Notes under the pieces: model-generated
The model's input: only the letters and a program-made list of their open reading frames with translations
Told to the model about the DNA's origin: nothing
Databases searched by the model: none
Program-made: the position numbers and the translations under genes
In this document: in pieces, positions 1 through 12,098 of the stretch
Layout: each line of letters starts with the position of its first letter
How positions within the stretch are numbered: the first letter of the stretch is position 1
NCBI GenBank assembly: GCA_037951165.1
Contig: JBBDHG010000024.1
Coordinates: 8,209,001-8,273,000, forward strand
Reading direction: 5' to 3'
Length of the DNA: 64,000 nt
Source: Lophius americanus
Taxonomy: Eukaryota > Chordata > Actinopteri > Lophiiformes > Lophiidae

Positions 1-163
1 CCTCTCACTAAACAGGGGTGGGGGTCTACGCCATCAACTATCACCCACCTTAAATGCCGTTTTAACATCTCGCCCAATACGGTTTCGCCATCGTCAACAC
101 TAGACAATCCAAATAACTGTCCACATATTGATTACCCACAAAAGAACTCACTTAATCACTCAC

Positions 164-3100
164 ATCGATAACGTCTTGAATCGCTCTGCAATGTTGTCGT
201 CCATACTGCTCTGACGTGCTTCAATGGCCATTGAGCGGTACAGTTTACAGGCCACCGTGGCACGTGCCAGCGCCTCCTCACCATGCTGCCACAGGAACAG
301 TGCCATCTGCTGGCGCTGATGAAGCACGGCCCACACAAACAGGTCGTTGAAATTGAAGGGAACCAGCCGCGGGCCACTGTCAAGGCCAGGGCTCAATGTG
401 ATCTGTGGACAGCCCCCACCAGATATACCTTGATCCTAGAGAGAAAAGACAGAGGTGTGGACAAAAACCAGGACAGGAAAAGGATAAATAAATATAAAGG
501 AAATGAAAATAGAAGTAATAAAAGAAAAAGCAATATGGTTGCAAAAATGTTTGAGTTATTCATGCTATTTGAATGGTGTCAATAATCAGGTTTGAATGAC
601 TTAAAATCATTTTTCGGATTAAAATAAATCCACATGAATAAAAATCCTTCGCCAACCTTGGATTTGTATGGCTGAGCAGTTCTGAAGAAATGCAGGTCCT
701 GGAGACTCCTGCTCCCGGTGGACGTTGGTATTAGCCCTCTTCTCTGTTTAGACAGGGAGGAAGAGCTATCCCGTCTAGCCTCCTAAAGAGTGAATTATTT
801 ATGTGAAAGTTACATTTGATAAAGGCAGTATTTTTCATAGACACTTAAGAAAACGGTGTGGATTAAAAATTACTAATGCGCACTTTATCCTGTAGGCGGC
901 TATAAGCAGCTCTGAAGTGTTTCCTTGTGTAGGTGCTGCGATACGCTCCCCCTATGAGGTACTCAATCACCAGGCCCATTTCAATGAGAGACAGACGGTA
1001 ACCTATGGGAAGAGAGGTCTTCTCACGCACACACACACACAGAAATCACACTTACACTACATAGATATGTTTCCTACAATAAAGGAAGTGGCTATTGAAT
1101 GTACATAAATGACGCTCAGTTTCATATCCTGAGTTAAAGTAAATAATTTCTAAACAAATAGTGTTTATTTGTAGTGTAACCTCATTTTATATGACTTTTT
1201 TAGTCTAACCACTCACCTGTTTCACGTCTTCGACAAGGTGGTGGAGGAACCGGTCTGTCTGCGCCTGCGGCTATAACAGAAATGTGGATTATTTTTCAGA
1301 GAGAATGGAGAAGTAAACAAAAACGGCAACAAACAAATCAGAGAAAACCCAACTCTTTCACTGCAGATGTTTACCTCAAATATAGCAACAGAGCTTGGAT
1401 TCTTCGCTTGTTTCTTAGGGGCACTTATTATCCAAGAGTTATGAATAAGTAAGCGGGTGTTAATATACAAAAGATAGAGGCAGAGTGGAAAAAGCTTAGA
1501 ATAGGATTGACTAGGAAGCGCAAATATTATTGGTGCAAAACACTTACAGCGCATTAATGTGATTTCAATCAAAGCCACATTTGTGGGAGTTCGTGCTTCA
1601 ACAGTTACAAACAAAAGAATAGATTTTTTACAGGCTGTGTTGAAGAATGGCAGGCAAGGAGAAAAAAGAGGTAGAAATAGTGCAGGAAGACAAACAAAAG
1701 CTGGGTAAAATTATTTTCTTTATGATAATTTAACAATATATTTTTAGGTATTTAAAGTAGGATCTAAATGAAAACAGGAGCAGAAGAATAAAATCATGAT
1801 GAAGAGGCAGGGGAGTAGAAGACGAAGGAAGAAAAATTAAAAGAAAAAAAACAAGATGGACGATGAGGAGGATGAGGAACAGGGAACAGAAGAAAAAAGG
1901 AAAAAGATAAAGAAGAACAATGAACTCTTAATTGTTCTTCTTTATCATATGAGATTAATCATGTTATAGGTAGATTAATCATATGAGAAATATGATTAAT
2001 CTACTGTCTATGATTTAAAATATTTTTTATCTATTTCAATAAATATTGATTAAGTTCTGTTATCTGTTTAATATTTGTAATAACCGTGTTATAGAGCTCC
2101 TCTAGGCGATCCACAGTCAGGAAGCGACTCATTGTCATGCCGTTGTCTATCAGCAGTTTGACAAAACTGACGCGGTCCATCACCAGAGCGTCCAGCATGG
2201 CCTGTTCCAAGGAACCAACCTAAATATAACAAAGAATTATCATGATTAGTCATCAACCGATTTCTATTTTGTAAAAAATTCTTCATTGTGTACTCTGGTA
2301 TTTTCATATAATCATACCACAACCCTCCTTCAGTCTCACCTGCCAGTGCTGTCCATACACCAGGACTTCTTCCTGTGCAATGTCAGCCCTGTCCCAGGCT
2401 AGAGTCATACTCAGCTGCTCTGCAGGACGGGCCCTGGTGCCTGTTTGTTTTACAGAGCGTAAAACATACAACAATAATAATAATAATAATAATACATTTA
2501 ATTTATAATGCACTTTACATTTGGATCGAATCTTAAAGTGCTACAAGGTAAAATCAGATAAAAGCATCAATAAAAAATATAACAATAATTATATAAAAAC
2601 ATGAGCAAAAAGCAGCAATGTTAATTAAAAGTTATAGGTTCTGCTAAAAAGGAAAGTTTTAAGTCCTTTTTTAAACGTCTCTGTCGTCTGTGGAGCCCTC
2701 AGATGGTGAGGGAGGGCATTCCACAGACGAGGGGCAGCAGAACAGAAGGCCCCATCACCCATGGTGCTGACCTTAGTCCAGAAGAGAAAGAGGAGGCGGT
2801 ATGAGTGGGTAGAACGGAGGGATCGTGTTGAGGTCAGTGGGGTGAGTAGTTCTTTTAGGTAGGGGGGTGCGTTACCATGGATGCACTGGGGAGTGAGGAG
2901 AGAGATCTTACAATCAATCCTTTGGAGATGGGAAGCCAATGAAGGGAATGAAGAACGTGGGTGATGTGTGATACTGTAAAGACTTTTATCAGGGATCCCG
3001 ATGAGAACAGAACTCAGATCTTGGTGTTTCTAAAACTTCACACATCTTTCTCTTGACTGACATTATGTCTCGCCATAGCAGGAAAAGCCCATCGCTACCG

Positions 3101-6100
3101 AGTAGGACTTCACAACAGCAAGCCTGAAGCTGGTAAATATACTGCAGTTTTCATGCTAATACGTGTCGAAATGTTCGCTGTGAAAAGTGTCTGCCGTTAC
3201 AACCAAGAGGGGAGAAACGTGTACCCTTGAGAGTAGTTGTCAAAATCGCTGCATCTGGCGCCATGGTGTCCTCTGACTCAGAGTCAAAGATGGTTATCTG
3301 TTGTTTGTAGAGATATTTAAGCGGTATGAGTACTCCATGTATTTAATCACAACTGACATACACTGATCAGCCATAACATTAGAACCAACAAATCAGATCT
3401 GCCATTTACTGTGTATTCTGACACCTTTCTATCAGAACAAGCATTAACTTTTTTAATTTGTCCTACAGTGGCTATTCTGTGGGTTTGGACAACACAGGCA
3501 TGTCCACCCGTAATTACTAAACAATGCAGATGGGAAACACCAAACAAAACCTGAAGTTCTGGATGTAGTCCTACCAAGTTGTCAAACAATCACACTTGCC
3601 CATTTTTCCTGCTTCAAACAAATCTACTTCATTGACAAAATCTTCACTTGCTAACTAATTTATCCCAGCCATTGAAAGTTGCGATTGTAATGAGATAATG
3701 AGATGAGTTAATTTGACTCCACCTATTTGCAGTTATACCATTATGAATGATCAGTGTATGTATCAATTACTGCTGAAATAGAGCATTGTACAACTGGAGC
3801 AACACATACCGACTGTCTGTGATCCATACACTGCAACAAGAGTTCATAGAGCTTAGATGCTTCTTCTCTTTCCACTCCAAGCACATCTTCAATCCTGACG
3901 ATAAAGTCCTCTTTAATGTCAGTATCCAAGTGCCTAAAGAAACAGCAATAACTTCTGATTAAACGGTTCCTATTTATGTTGTAAAGACTATCAAAATAAA
4001 CACTTCATTTTACAACATTAAGTTCATCCTAAAGACCTACAGCTGTAAATACATTTAGCTAAGCATGCATACCTTTCAACAGCAGTCTGTTTGTGTAAGA
4101 AAGCCAGCAGATCAGCAGCCCTGCCTGATCCCTCAAACACAAACACTGGCACAGGGGGCACACTGCCAACATAGTCCAGCACTGTGGATATGACAGTAGG
4201 GCCTCCCTCCACCACAACACACACCACTGGGACTCCTTGGTTCAGTCCTTCAATGACGGAAACAGAAGTAACATCACATCAAACTCTTCTACTTTTCTCT
4301 CATCAAGAACTCACATTTACTCACGAGGATGTATCTTCTGCAGTTGGATGTGTTTCTCCAGCTTGTTCCTAAGGCCTTGCTGGCAGCCATGTTTTCCCAG
4401 TGTTCCATCATCCACCAACAGAAAATGGGAGTGGAAACCGTTAAGACATGATCTCTTGCTCAAAGGGTTCCCCAGTGGTTGGTAGGGTCTGAAAACCTGA
4501 ACCAGGTTGAAAGTGAGACATCAACCAGGGCTTAATTATTGGGAAAAAAAACATAAAATAATGTCTACCAATATTTAAACACATTTAGTATCAAACTGTT
4601 AGACACTAAATATGTTTAAATTTCCAATAACATTCTGGAGTCTGAGATCACAAAATGTCCTGTATGTATATGGGTTAGAGTGAAAAAATAGTTGTTAGGT
4701 CATGTTCTGTTAAAAAAAATATACCAAATTACAGAAAGGTTAAACATTATTTAATGTACTTTATGATGTGTTAGAGTTCACGCAGCATGACCTCAGACTC
4801 TGAATGATTACATCCCCTGATTGTGGGTTGCACAAATAATACACCATTAGTAAGACATATACAACATCTTGCCTACCAACTTGCTTTGTTTATACACACA
4901 CACACACATTGGTTTGGTGCTGATACCATCTAGGCTGCTTGATCAGAGGCAGAACAACGATGACCCCTCATTGTAACTTTTTAATATGTATAATGAATTA
5001 ATATGGTGCAATAAAAGCACAGCAGTCCCACCTTGGAGGTGTAATACTTATGTAAAAGAGATATAAATGTAATTTAGTTTCATAATTTTCTTCAGAAATT
5101 CTATTAAACTCAGAAATGTTATTTAACCAGATTTCATTTTTTTCTTTTTTTTTGTGGTTATTTCTGAGATATTTGGCAGAAGGAGGCTGCATGGGACTAA
5201 AAAAACTTAAATATTGATGAGGATCCTGGAAAAAAAAATGTCCACTTTCATTAATATTACTAGAAATTGTGTTTTTCTTTCAAAATATTCTCTAATTACT
5301 TAATAACAACTAGTTCTATTTCCATGAAACATTGAGGAGTTTATGAGGCATTGGTTTGACGAGCTTAAAAAAACATGTGGAGGTATGCGCTCTACTGAGT
5401 TTTACTTTATTTTCTAGTAAAGATAGGTATACAAGATAACTTTTTGACCTAATTACTCAAATATTCAGATTTTTGAAAAGCCAATATATGAAATTGTTTT
5501 TTTTTAAACTACTAAAGTACTTTTAATTACTCACATCTCTGCCTACAAGGTCTGTGCTGTTGTCAATGACTCCCCAAGGTGTGATGCCAACTGTGTTTCT
5601 CTTCCTCAGATCATGGCCACCGAATGATTTCACTGCCTCGCCCACATACTTGGAAACACCTAGAGAGCATGTAAAGAGCAAGTGAGTTCATCACAAATAT
5701 ACAATTGAATAGAATAATTAAAGAATTCAGCTGACATAGCAAGTGGCACCACTCCCTCGAAAAGGAACAGAGACAATGAGAAAGAAAGGGTTGAAGTCTT
5801 CAGCCTTAAGCGAGACAGGAAGTCTTTTTACAACAGCATGGCAGGCAAATATCTCAATGCTTTTCAAAAATTAACATCTTGGTAACAAAACTTCATACAG
5901 AATCGAATGGGTTATGGGGTTCTTTAGACAACACTGAGCTCCCGGTCATAACTGTCCTTCTGACACCAACTGTAACCAATACCTGTATTTATACCATCGG
6001 TGAGTATCCATGCCCCTGTGCTGAGGGCCGCAGTGATAAGCCCTTTGCTGAATGCCTGCTTAACTTTCGGGGGCAAGGTGAAGTTTTCTGAGCCTCCCTG

Positions 6101-9100
6101 GACGGTCAGCAGGAGCTTGGGTCTCTCCATCTGCCACTCCTTCAGCATCAGTTGGAGCAGCACCTCTGGCTTTGAGTCCACAGCTGCACGAACATACTGA
6201 ACAGGAAACATGTGGAATGGTTTGTGGCGTGAAAGGCCATTGGTTCTTTTGTCCAAACTTTTGTTTGAGGTAAAAATGATCTTACATAAGAGCAAACTCA
6301 AGGCAAATACCTGAATTATTTTTACTTTTCTACAATATTGAAACAATACAATTATTTTTTTGTCTTTTGCCTTAAAAATGATTAGACGCACTGACCTTGG
6401 CCCGGCAGACTCGCGTTGCGGTGTCCTGAAAGTCTATAGTTCCATAGGCATTGGTCGGACTGGCTTTGGTGTGGAGCTCTATGCTCCAGTCCTCTTCTAT
6501 GTCCTGTCCTGGACCGGGATAGAGGGATATGGGGCAAGGGGACCCTTGCCAAGAGTGCTCCCCTATCAGGCGGCCACAGCAACATCTAGCAAATAGAAAT
6601 TACATAACTGAGCACAGCAGAAGCACAGACAAATGCTCATGTACACTTACTGCTCTTGAAACTAATAAAAAGCCGGTACATGTAATTCAGCCAACATCCA
6701 TCTGGCCGGTTTAAATCAGACAGGTACAATTCCTCCCCTTTTCCTGCCTCTTCACCTCCATTTGTCTTTGAGTCGACATGTCTATGTTTCGTTGTGTATT
6801 TCACAATCCTCACATATTCTTTTATCTGCACTTTTATCATCCTTTTTATTTTCATGTAAAATAGCTCCATCGTGGGAGTTTTATTACCTTCCTTGAGCCA
6901 GATTACGACACAAACTAGTTCATTCTAACCATGCAGGGGAATTAAATGAACAGATTATCTAAAGAAACTGAAATAATGTTATCGGCTATAGCTAATAATG
7001 GGGCGGCTGTAGCTCAGTGGGTAGAGCGGCCGTCTCCCAATGAGAAGATTGGAAGGTGGCTGGTTCAAGTCCCACCAGGGTCTACATCTACATATCATGG
7101 GGTCCTTGAGCAAGACCCTGAAACCCTAGCTCCCCAGGCACCTCTTAGGGGCCACCCACTGCTCCCTCAGAAGATTGGAAGGTGGCTGGTTCAAGTCCCA
7201 CTCAGGTTTTTACATGTCATGGGGTCCTTGAGCAGGACCGTGAGGCCCTAGCTCCCCAGCACCTCCAGGGGGCTGCCCACTCCTCCCTCAGGTATGGGTC
7301 AAACACAGAGAAAGAATTTCTGAATGGCTGTATGTGACTAATAAAGGATTTATTATTATCTCCCACACCAATGCTAATGGAAAGGTGAAGTTTTCCATAC
7401 AACTTTTCTGGAAAATCACAGCAAAAGAACATTGTAGCATTCTGCTCAACAACTAAAGAATACAGGACCCTGTTTTAAGAAGACAACCAAAAACAAACAT
7501 GACCCCACAGCGTATTCCAAGTCCTGCATTACGCAATACAAGATCAACAAGAAGATAGAATCTGAGGGACCCTCATAGCTGAAATGAATGCTTTACTCAT
7601 TGAAATGGTACCTAGAATAATGACGCTATGGATTTTTATTTTTAATTTATAAAAGTAATAATATGAACTTAATTTGAAAAACATTTCTGACTTTATGGTG
7701 ACCATATCTCTGATAACTGAAATAAACTGCCAAAATAGTTAGCTTTACTTACTAAACCTATTGAGACAGTAATGGCTAACTCATTAAACTACTATCTATA
7801 GCTGAAATGAATGCTTTACTCATTGAAATGGTACCTAGAATAATGACGCTATGGATTTTTATTTTTAATTTATAAAAGTAATAATATGAACTTAATTTGA
7901 AAAACATTTCTGACTTTATGGTGACCATATCTCTGATAACTGAAATAAACTGCCAAAATAGTTAGCTTTACTTACTAAACCTATTGAGACAGTAATGGCT
8001 AACTCATTAAACTACTATCTATTTGTATGGTATTTTTTTTTGCCTCATAAAATAATTAAAATGGAACACTGGGGCCCTTTTGCTTGTGTGTGATCTCCAC
8101 GTAGCATGGAAATAACAGGTAAAAGTTATCATTTCTACAAAAAAAAAATGGTGGAAATAATATCTTGATATCTTGTCAAAACAGTATTGGATAGAAAGGC
8201 ATACTAGAGGTAAGGCTTTGCTTTTTTTAATGTTTAATTATTTCAAAACAAAAAGAAACTGCTGAAAACCAGTTCTTGTCTTCTTTGGTTGTTTTGGAGA
8301 ACACTGCAGCACTCCAATGATGTAAAGCTGCAGATTAAAAACTTCACCAGACCTTGGCATGGGAGAGTAGAACATTATATTTCCATTTTTAGGTGAAATT
8401 TTCTTTTAAAGCTACATTTCACTATAGTGAAATGAACAAAAGCAAATAAAGGATGTGGATAACATCTAGCACAAAAATGTAAACAATATTAAAGTGAGTG
8501 CTTCATTGGAACTGGGTTTATGGTGTCAGAGGGGAATGTACATAGATAGCGGCTGGCATAGAATAAACATAAACACATGATTTATAAATAATACCTGATC
8601 AGGCTTTGGCACACTTGACATACTGGAATACATCTGGAAAAAACAGGAAATAACATAGTATCAAAGAATTCACATGGTCCCTATTCCTGGCAGGAAGAGC
8701 TGAGTGCCAAATATTTTCACGTTCAGAAAAATGTGTTTTCCAACAACAACTGTTAATACTATCACGTTAAATAAAACAAAACATCCTGTATTTCTTCTGA
8801 GAATCACAGGAACATGCACATTTGGATGTTCATCAATACACTCAGAATCCCGTTTTACCTGTGTAGGTCTCGAGAGGAAGGGATAAACTTCACACATTCT
8901 CTCTTGAAGAAGGATTCCTCAATCCAAGACTTTCGTGACTGGAATAAGAAAATACTTACAGTAAACTGATCTAGGAGCAGCTTGACATCACATCATTAAC
9001 TGTATTATCTAGTTAAATCAAGAAAACATCTCAAAAAATTGTGATCAATCACCTTCTCAGTGAAGCTCATTGCTGTGTCAGCGGTAGCCAACATGCTAGA

Positions 9101-11823
9101 ACCAAAGGGAATGAACTGTATGTCCCTCCCCGTCACCAAAACCTCATCTGCACTATTAAGAACACAGGCGGGATGATAGATGTTCTCTCCTCTCCTTCAA
9201 CATCAGGCCAGTCTTTTAAGCATGCTTCCCCTGTTCTATCAAAGTTTGCTCTGCTCCAGTGCTCCATTTTCCTGACATGTCCACCAATGGCCTCACTGAA
9301 TAAAGCACTGTAGGAAACGTACACACATCCCCTTCCTGAGGTTACAACACATGACTGGAAACGGATGAGGTCCCTCCCTGTGTCAGAATATATACACAGT
9401 AAACAGGGGTCTGAAGTGTAGACAATGCAGTTCATTGTTTTAAAGTAAACCTTTATGTCTGCCTAAAATTGCTTTTGTGTTTATATGTAGGGCTGGTTTA
9501 TAATAATTCCCAACACATGAGGTTTAGCCACATTTGATGTTGATGTGAGTTGTTTTGAGACTGAAAGCACGTTTTTAGAGAAATAATGATTGGTGAGAAA
9601 TTTTAGTCTGCATGAACCAATACCCCAAACATCTTCGCCCTCCGGCATTCTCAAAGCTGTAAGAGCCAAAGCAATTTGAAATTGTTGAAAGCGAGGTGAA
9701 CTTCAAACCAGATCTTCAGCGGAATGGTCAGTATTCCGGTCAGGATTTGTAGACTGAATGGGCGTGAGCATGAACGTCGTTCACGGAATAAGAGGTAACA
9801 TTTTACAAGATGACATCGAGAAGTTGTGCCAGTCCATTAGGGGGAGGATTACTCGGCTAAGATGTTACAAATGCTCAATCATTATCACCTGAGAAATGTG
9901 TTGTGTTTACATTTTTGATGTGTTTTTCAGTCTCTTTGGTTTTGGCTATATGACAATAATCATTAAAATGGAGTAAAATACAGATTTTCATTTTCAGACA
10001 ACCAAAACACCGCTTTAGCTTTCGACTATATGGTTCTATAATTAAAGCGGTAGGTAATATGCAATGAAAGTCTGCATGTGACTCGTTACTATCATCTTTG
10101 ACAACTATCTAAACAAAGTGTTGCATTGTATTTCACTAATACTAATAATCCTAATAGAACACTAACTCTGTTAACATAAACTAAAAGTGTATTTCCACAG
10201 GAGACATGAGGACCACCTACCCTGGACCATAAACGAGACAAGTGACAGAAGTGAACAGCTCTACATTTTTGGGGGTGACAATCCACTCCACCTAGAAAAT
10301 GGTGGGACAACAACCCTACTATTTTGACGAAAACTCGCTAGAGATGTAAGAAAGATGTGGCATAAGCAAAGGTGTTTTAGCAAAGAAAAGCTGCTCAACA
10401 CTGACGACGGACCAAAGATATAATTTCCTATTCCTCTAACAAGTTGGAATCATTCAAAGGCAGATCTAATGTTATTTGTTGTCTTTTGGATAGAAAAAAA
10501 TGTAAGTTTAACATTACAATGTTTATTAATTTATTTGAACATATTGCTTTATTTCTGTGCAGCAGGTGACACATGGGTGGACCAGTTGATAGACAGCAAG
10601 AAGATTCCAAGTTCAAATCCACCAACTACCAGTGCTACAGCTCCCTCCCATGGGCCAAAAAAAAACATGCTTAATTAGTGAGTCAGTGACTCTAAATTGT
10701 CTGCAGGTGTGAATGGTTGTTTATCTCAATGTGTTGGCCAGGTAATGAAGTGTCGAATTGTCCGGATTGTGCCTGCCTCTATTCAGCTGGGAGTGGCTCC
10801 AGCCCAGTTGGAGCTTGTTTATGCTTGTAAAATTACTAAAGTCACCATAATGTGAGAACCGTTAATGTTAAGTTAAGCTCATACATTACCTTAATACATT
10901 TAAATGAACATTAATAGTATTAGCATACTAGCTATCATTTCAATGAGTTAACCATTACTAGCTCAGTAGGTTAGATTTGATCCAAATGTAAAGTGCATTA
11001 TAAATTAAATGTATTATTATTATTATTATTACTTCCCTTACTTAAGATCACAATGAAGTCCGAAGAGTTTGTTAAACCAAGCTAATACATAACCTATATA
11101 AATTGAATAAGTATTGATAGTATTTGCATACTAGCTAGCATTTCAATAAGTTAACCATTACTAGTTAAGTAGGTTAAGAAAGTAAAGCTAACTAGGTAGG
11201 TAGTTTACTTCAGTTACCTATGGTCACCATACATTCAGAACTGTTTATGCTAAATTAAGCTCAAACATTACCTTTAAAAACTTTCAATAAATCAATAATA
11301 CCATACAAAAAGATAGTAGTTTAATGAGTTAACCATTACTGTCTCAATAGGTTTAGTAAGTAAAGCTAACTATGTTGGCAGTTTATTTCAGTTATCAGAG
11401 ATATGGTCACCATAAAATCAACCAGAAATGTTTGTCAAATTAAAGTTCATATAATTACTTTTATAAATTAAAAAAATAAAAACCCATAGCGTCAGCATTC
11501 TAAGTACCATTTTAATGAGTAAACCATTACTTACTAAGTAGTTTCAATGAGTGACGCTAATGAAGTAAGTATATGACTTCCGTTCTCAGATATAAGTTCC
11601 CCATAAAGTCAGAACATGCTCTTATAAGTCACTTAAATCATAGAAAAAGTACAACAATTATAATAGTTGCCTTTGTATCCCGGAGATGTTGTTTAACTTA
11701 CCGACTCTAGGATTAGGGTTACCCACTACATAATATTTACAATGTGTTGACGTTCGCTGAAACTTTCTAACGACACAGCTGGGAAATAAAGTTTAATAAA
11801 CATCTTATACGATAACTTACCAT
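164..11823 (-). CDS. trpm6: TRPM6-type melastatin channel-kinase, 5' half only (16 exons, runs off the left edge)
   Basis: TRPM6/7 proteins are plasma-membrane Mg2+/Ca2+ channels fused to a C-terminal alpha-kinase. Exons seen, in transcript order: 11823-11821 (ATG only), 8938-8859, 8633-8595, 6585-6396, 6196-5983, 5659-5535, 4496-4325, 4247-4073, 3933-3810, 3297-3225, 2440-2340, 2219-2085, 1270-1217, 1021-884, 782-657, 435-164. All junction phases agree and give 673 codons plus 2 bases. Residues about 1-400 hold the N-terminal SLOG/MHR region (SRKSWIEESFFKREC, GAWILTDGINTG, VEGGPTV). Residues about 400-674 hold later MHR repeats (LAWDRADIA, SLEQAMLDALVMDRV, FLWQHGEEALA). The transmembrane pore and kinase lie outside the window. 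Wording such as NFTLPPKVKQAF and DGINTGVSK, plus the C9orf40-CARNMT1 neighbours, favours TRPM6; TRPM7 is the alternative. The donor at 883 (GTGCGC) is weak. Confidence 0.88.
2471..3000 (-). mobile_element. L2-like LINE, truncated 3' end with TAA-type tail
   Basis: The minus-strand reading frame at 2939-2625 shows the conserved end of a fish LINE-2 reverse-transcriptase ORF (APPYLKELLTP, STMGDGAFCSAAPRLWNALP, then TFKKGLKTFLFSRTY). It is followed by a 3' end, TAAAGTGCATTATAAATTAA, and a (TAT/TAA)n tail at about 2472-2500. Only the last part of the element is present, as expected from 5' truncation. It lies inside a trpm6 intron in the same orientation as the gene. Boundaries are approximate. 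Confidence 0.8.
3358..3762. repeat. Dispersed fish repeat with terminal TACACTGATCA motif, copy 1
   Basis: The left end reads TACACTGATCAGCCATAACA. The right end reads ACCATTATGAATGATCAGTG, the degenerate inverted counterpart. Inside are motifs shared with other copies in this window: 'ttctgacacctttctatcagaacaagcatt' -type text, 'cacttgcccatttttcc', and a late 'cacctatttgca'. Inverted ends suggest a non-autonomous DNA element, but I cannot assign the superfamily. It lies in the trpm6 intron between the exons at 3810 and 3297. Confidence 0.65.
7000..7356 (+). mobile_element. tRNA-derived SINE with an internally duplicated body
   Basis: The head resembles a tRNA with an A box (TAGCTCAGTGGGTAGAGC) and a B box (GGTTCAAGTCC). 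The body (ATGGGGTCCTTGAGCA..., CCTAGCTCCCCAG) is typical of fish SINEs, and the 3' end is GACTAATAAAGGATTTATTA. A segment of about 125 bp that begins AGAAGATTGGAAGGTGGC is present twice (from about 7042 and about 7167), so the copy has one A box and two B boxes. It lies in the trpm6 intron between the exons at 8595 and 6585, on the opposite strand to the gene. Confidence 0.8.
7576..8021. repeat. Two head-to-tail copies of a 223-bp unit, apparently identical
   Basis: The unit starts TAGCTGAAATGAATGC at 7576 and restarts at 7799. I see no difference between the two copies through ACTACTATCTA. Their reverse complement matches parts of the diverged array at about 10826-11640. Apparent identity means either a very recent duplication or an assembly artefact. 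No coding potential was recognised. It lies within a trpm6 intron. Confidence 0.85.
10826..11640. repeat. Diverged tandem array of about 200-bp units in trpm6 intron 1
   Basis: Recurrent blocks occur about four times: 'atgagttaaccattact', then a GTAGGTTAG/AATAGGTTTAG variant, 'aagtaaagctaact', 'tatggtcaccata' and 'aaattaagctcaaacattacc'. The units are diverged from one another, unlike the perfect pair at 7576-8021, and lie in the opposite orientation to that pair. A short L2 LINE 3' end (CCAAATGTAAAGTGCATTAT plus (ATT)n, about 10976-11033, plus strand) interrupts the first unit. Confidence 0.75.
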
Positions 11824-12060
11824 GACTCAACGAGAAGCGTTTAACATATTTGAATCAAATCCTTCCACTTCATCCTCTCTCTCTCCTCGGACAGGGGCCC
11901 ATCGTGTTTTATCAGCATTACTGGGTCCAAAGGGCAGCGAGAGTTTCTCCAAGAAACATTGAGTTTATGACCTCCTCCTTCAAACACGTCCATTCATGTC
12001 CATTCTGGTCCACCGCCCCCTCAGCTGTCGGGAAGCGGCGAAGGGATTATCGTGGCAAAG
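11821..12060 (-). promoter_or_regulatory. trpm6: trpm6 leader exon and presumed promoter side
   Basis: Read on the minus strand, the leader ends ...GAGTC-ATG directly followed by GTAAGTTATC, a strong donor. The next exon begins TCA CGA AAG (S R K), giving the TRPM7-like start M-S-x-K-S-W. The stretch just upstream contains several other ATG triplets, so it carries upstream ORFs if it is transcribed. The transcription start site is not visible and the right boundary is a guess. No TATA box was recognised. The upstream end is bounded by a CA repeat at about 12064-12098. Confidence 0.5.
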
Positions 12061-12063
12061 ACG

Positions 12064-12098
12064 CGCACACACACACACACGCACACACACACACACAG
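12064..12098. repeat. CA microsatellite upstream of trpm6
   Basis: A run of CA dinucleotides interrupted by single GCs. It sits just upstream of the presumed trpm6 leader exon. A shorter CA run at about 1025-1042 lies at the splice acceptor of the trpm6 exon that begins at 1021. Confidence 0.95.

Noticed and set aside
1222..1614. 130-codon minus-strand open frame as a gene
   Set aside because: The only supported coding part is the 54-bp trpm6 exon at 1217-1270, which is read in a different frame from this open frame.
2625..2939. 104-codon minus-strand open frame as a gene
   Set aside because: It is the C-terminal end of an L2-type LINE reverse transcriptase, with the LINE tail following.
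7000..7075. Possible tRNA gene (TAGCTCAGTGGGTAGAGC with GGTTCAAGTCC)
   Set aside because: The cloverleaf is not complete and the sequence continues into a SINE body and tail; a second degenerate copy lies at 44.2 kb.
164..8938. Identity as TRPM7 rather than TRPM6
   Set aside because: Several segments fit either. The DGINTGVSK and NFTLPPK wording and the C9orf40-CARNMT1 neighbours favour TRPM6.
9133..9435. 100-codon minus-strand frame in trpm6 intron 1 as an alternative exon
   Set aside because: No similarity to TRPM N-termini was recognised, and there is an equally long open frame on the other strand.
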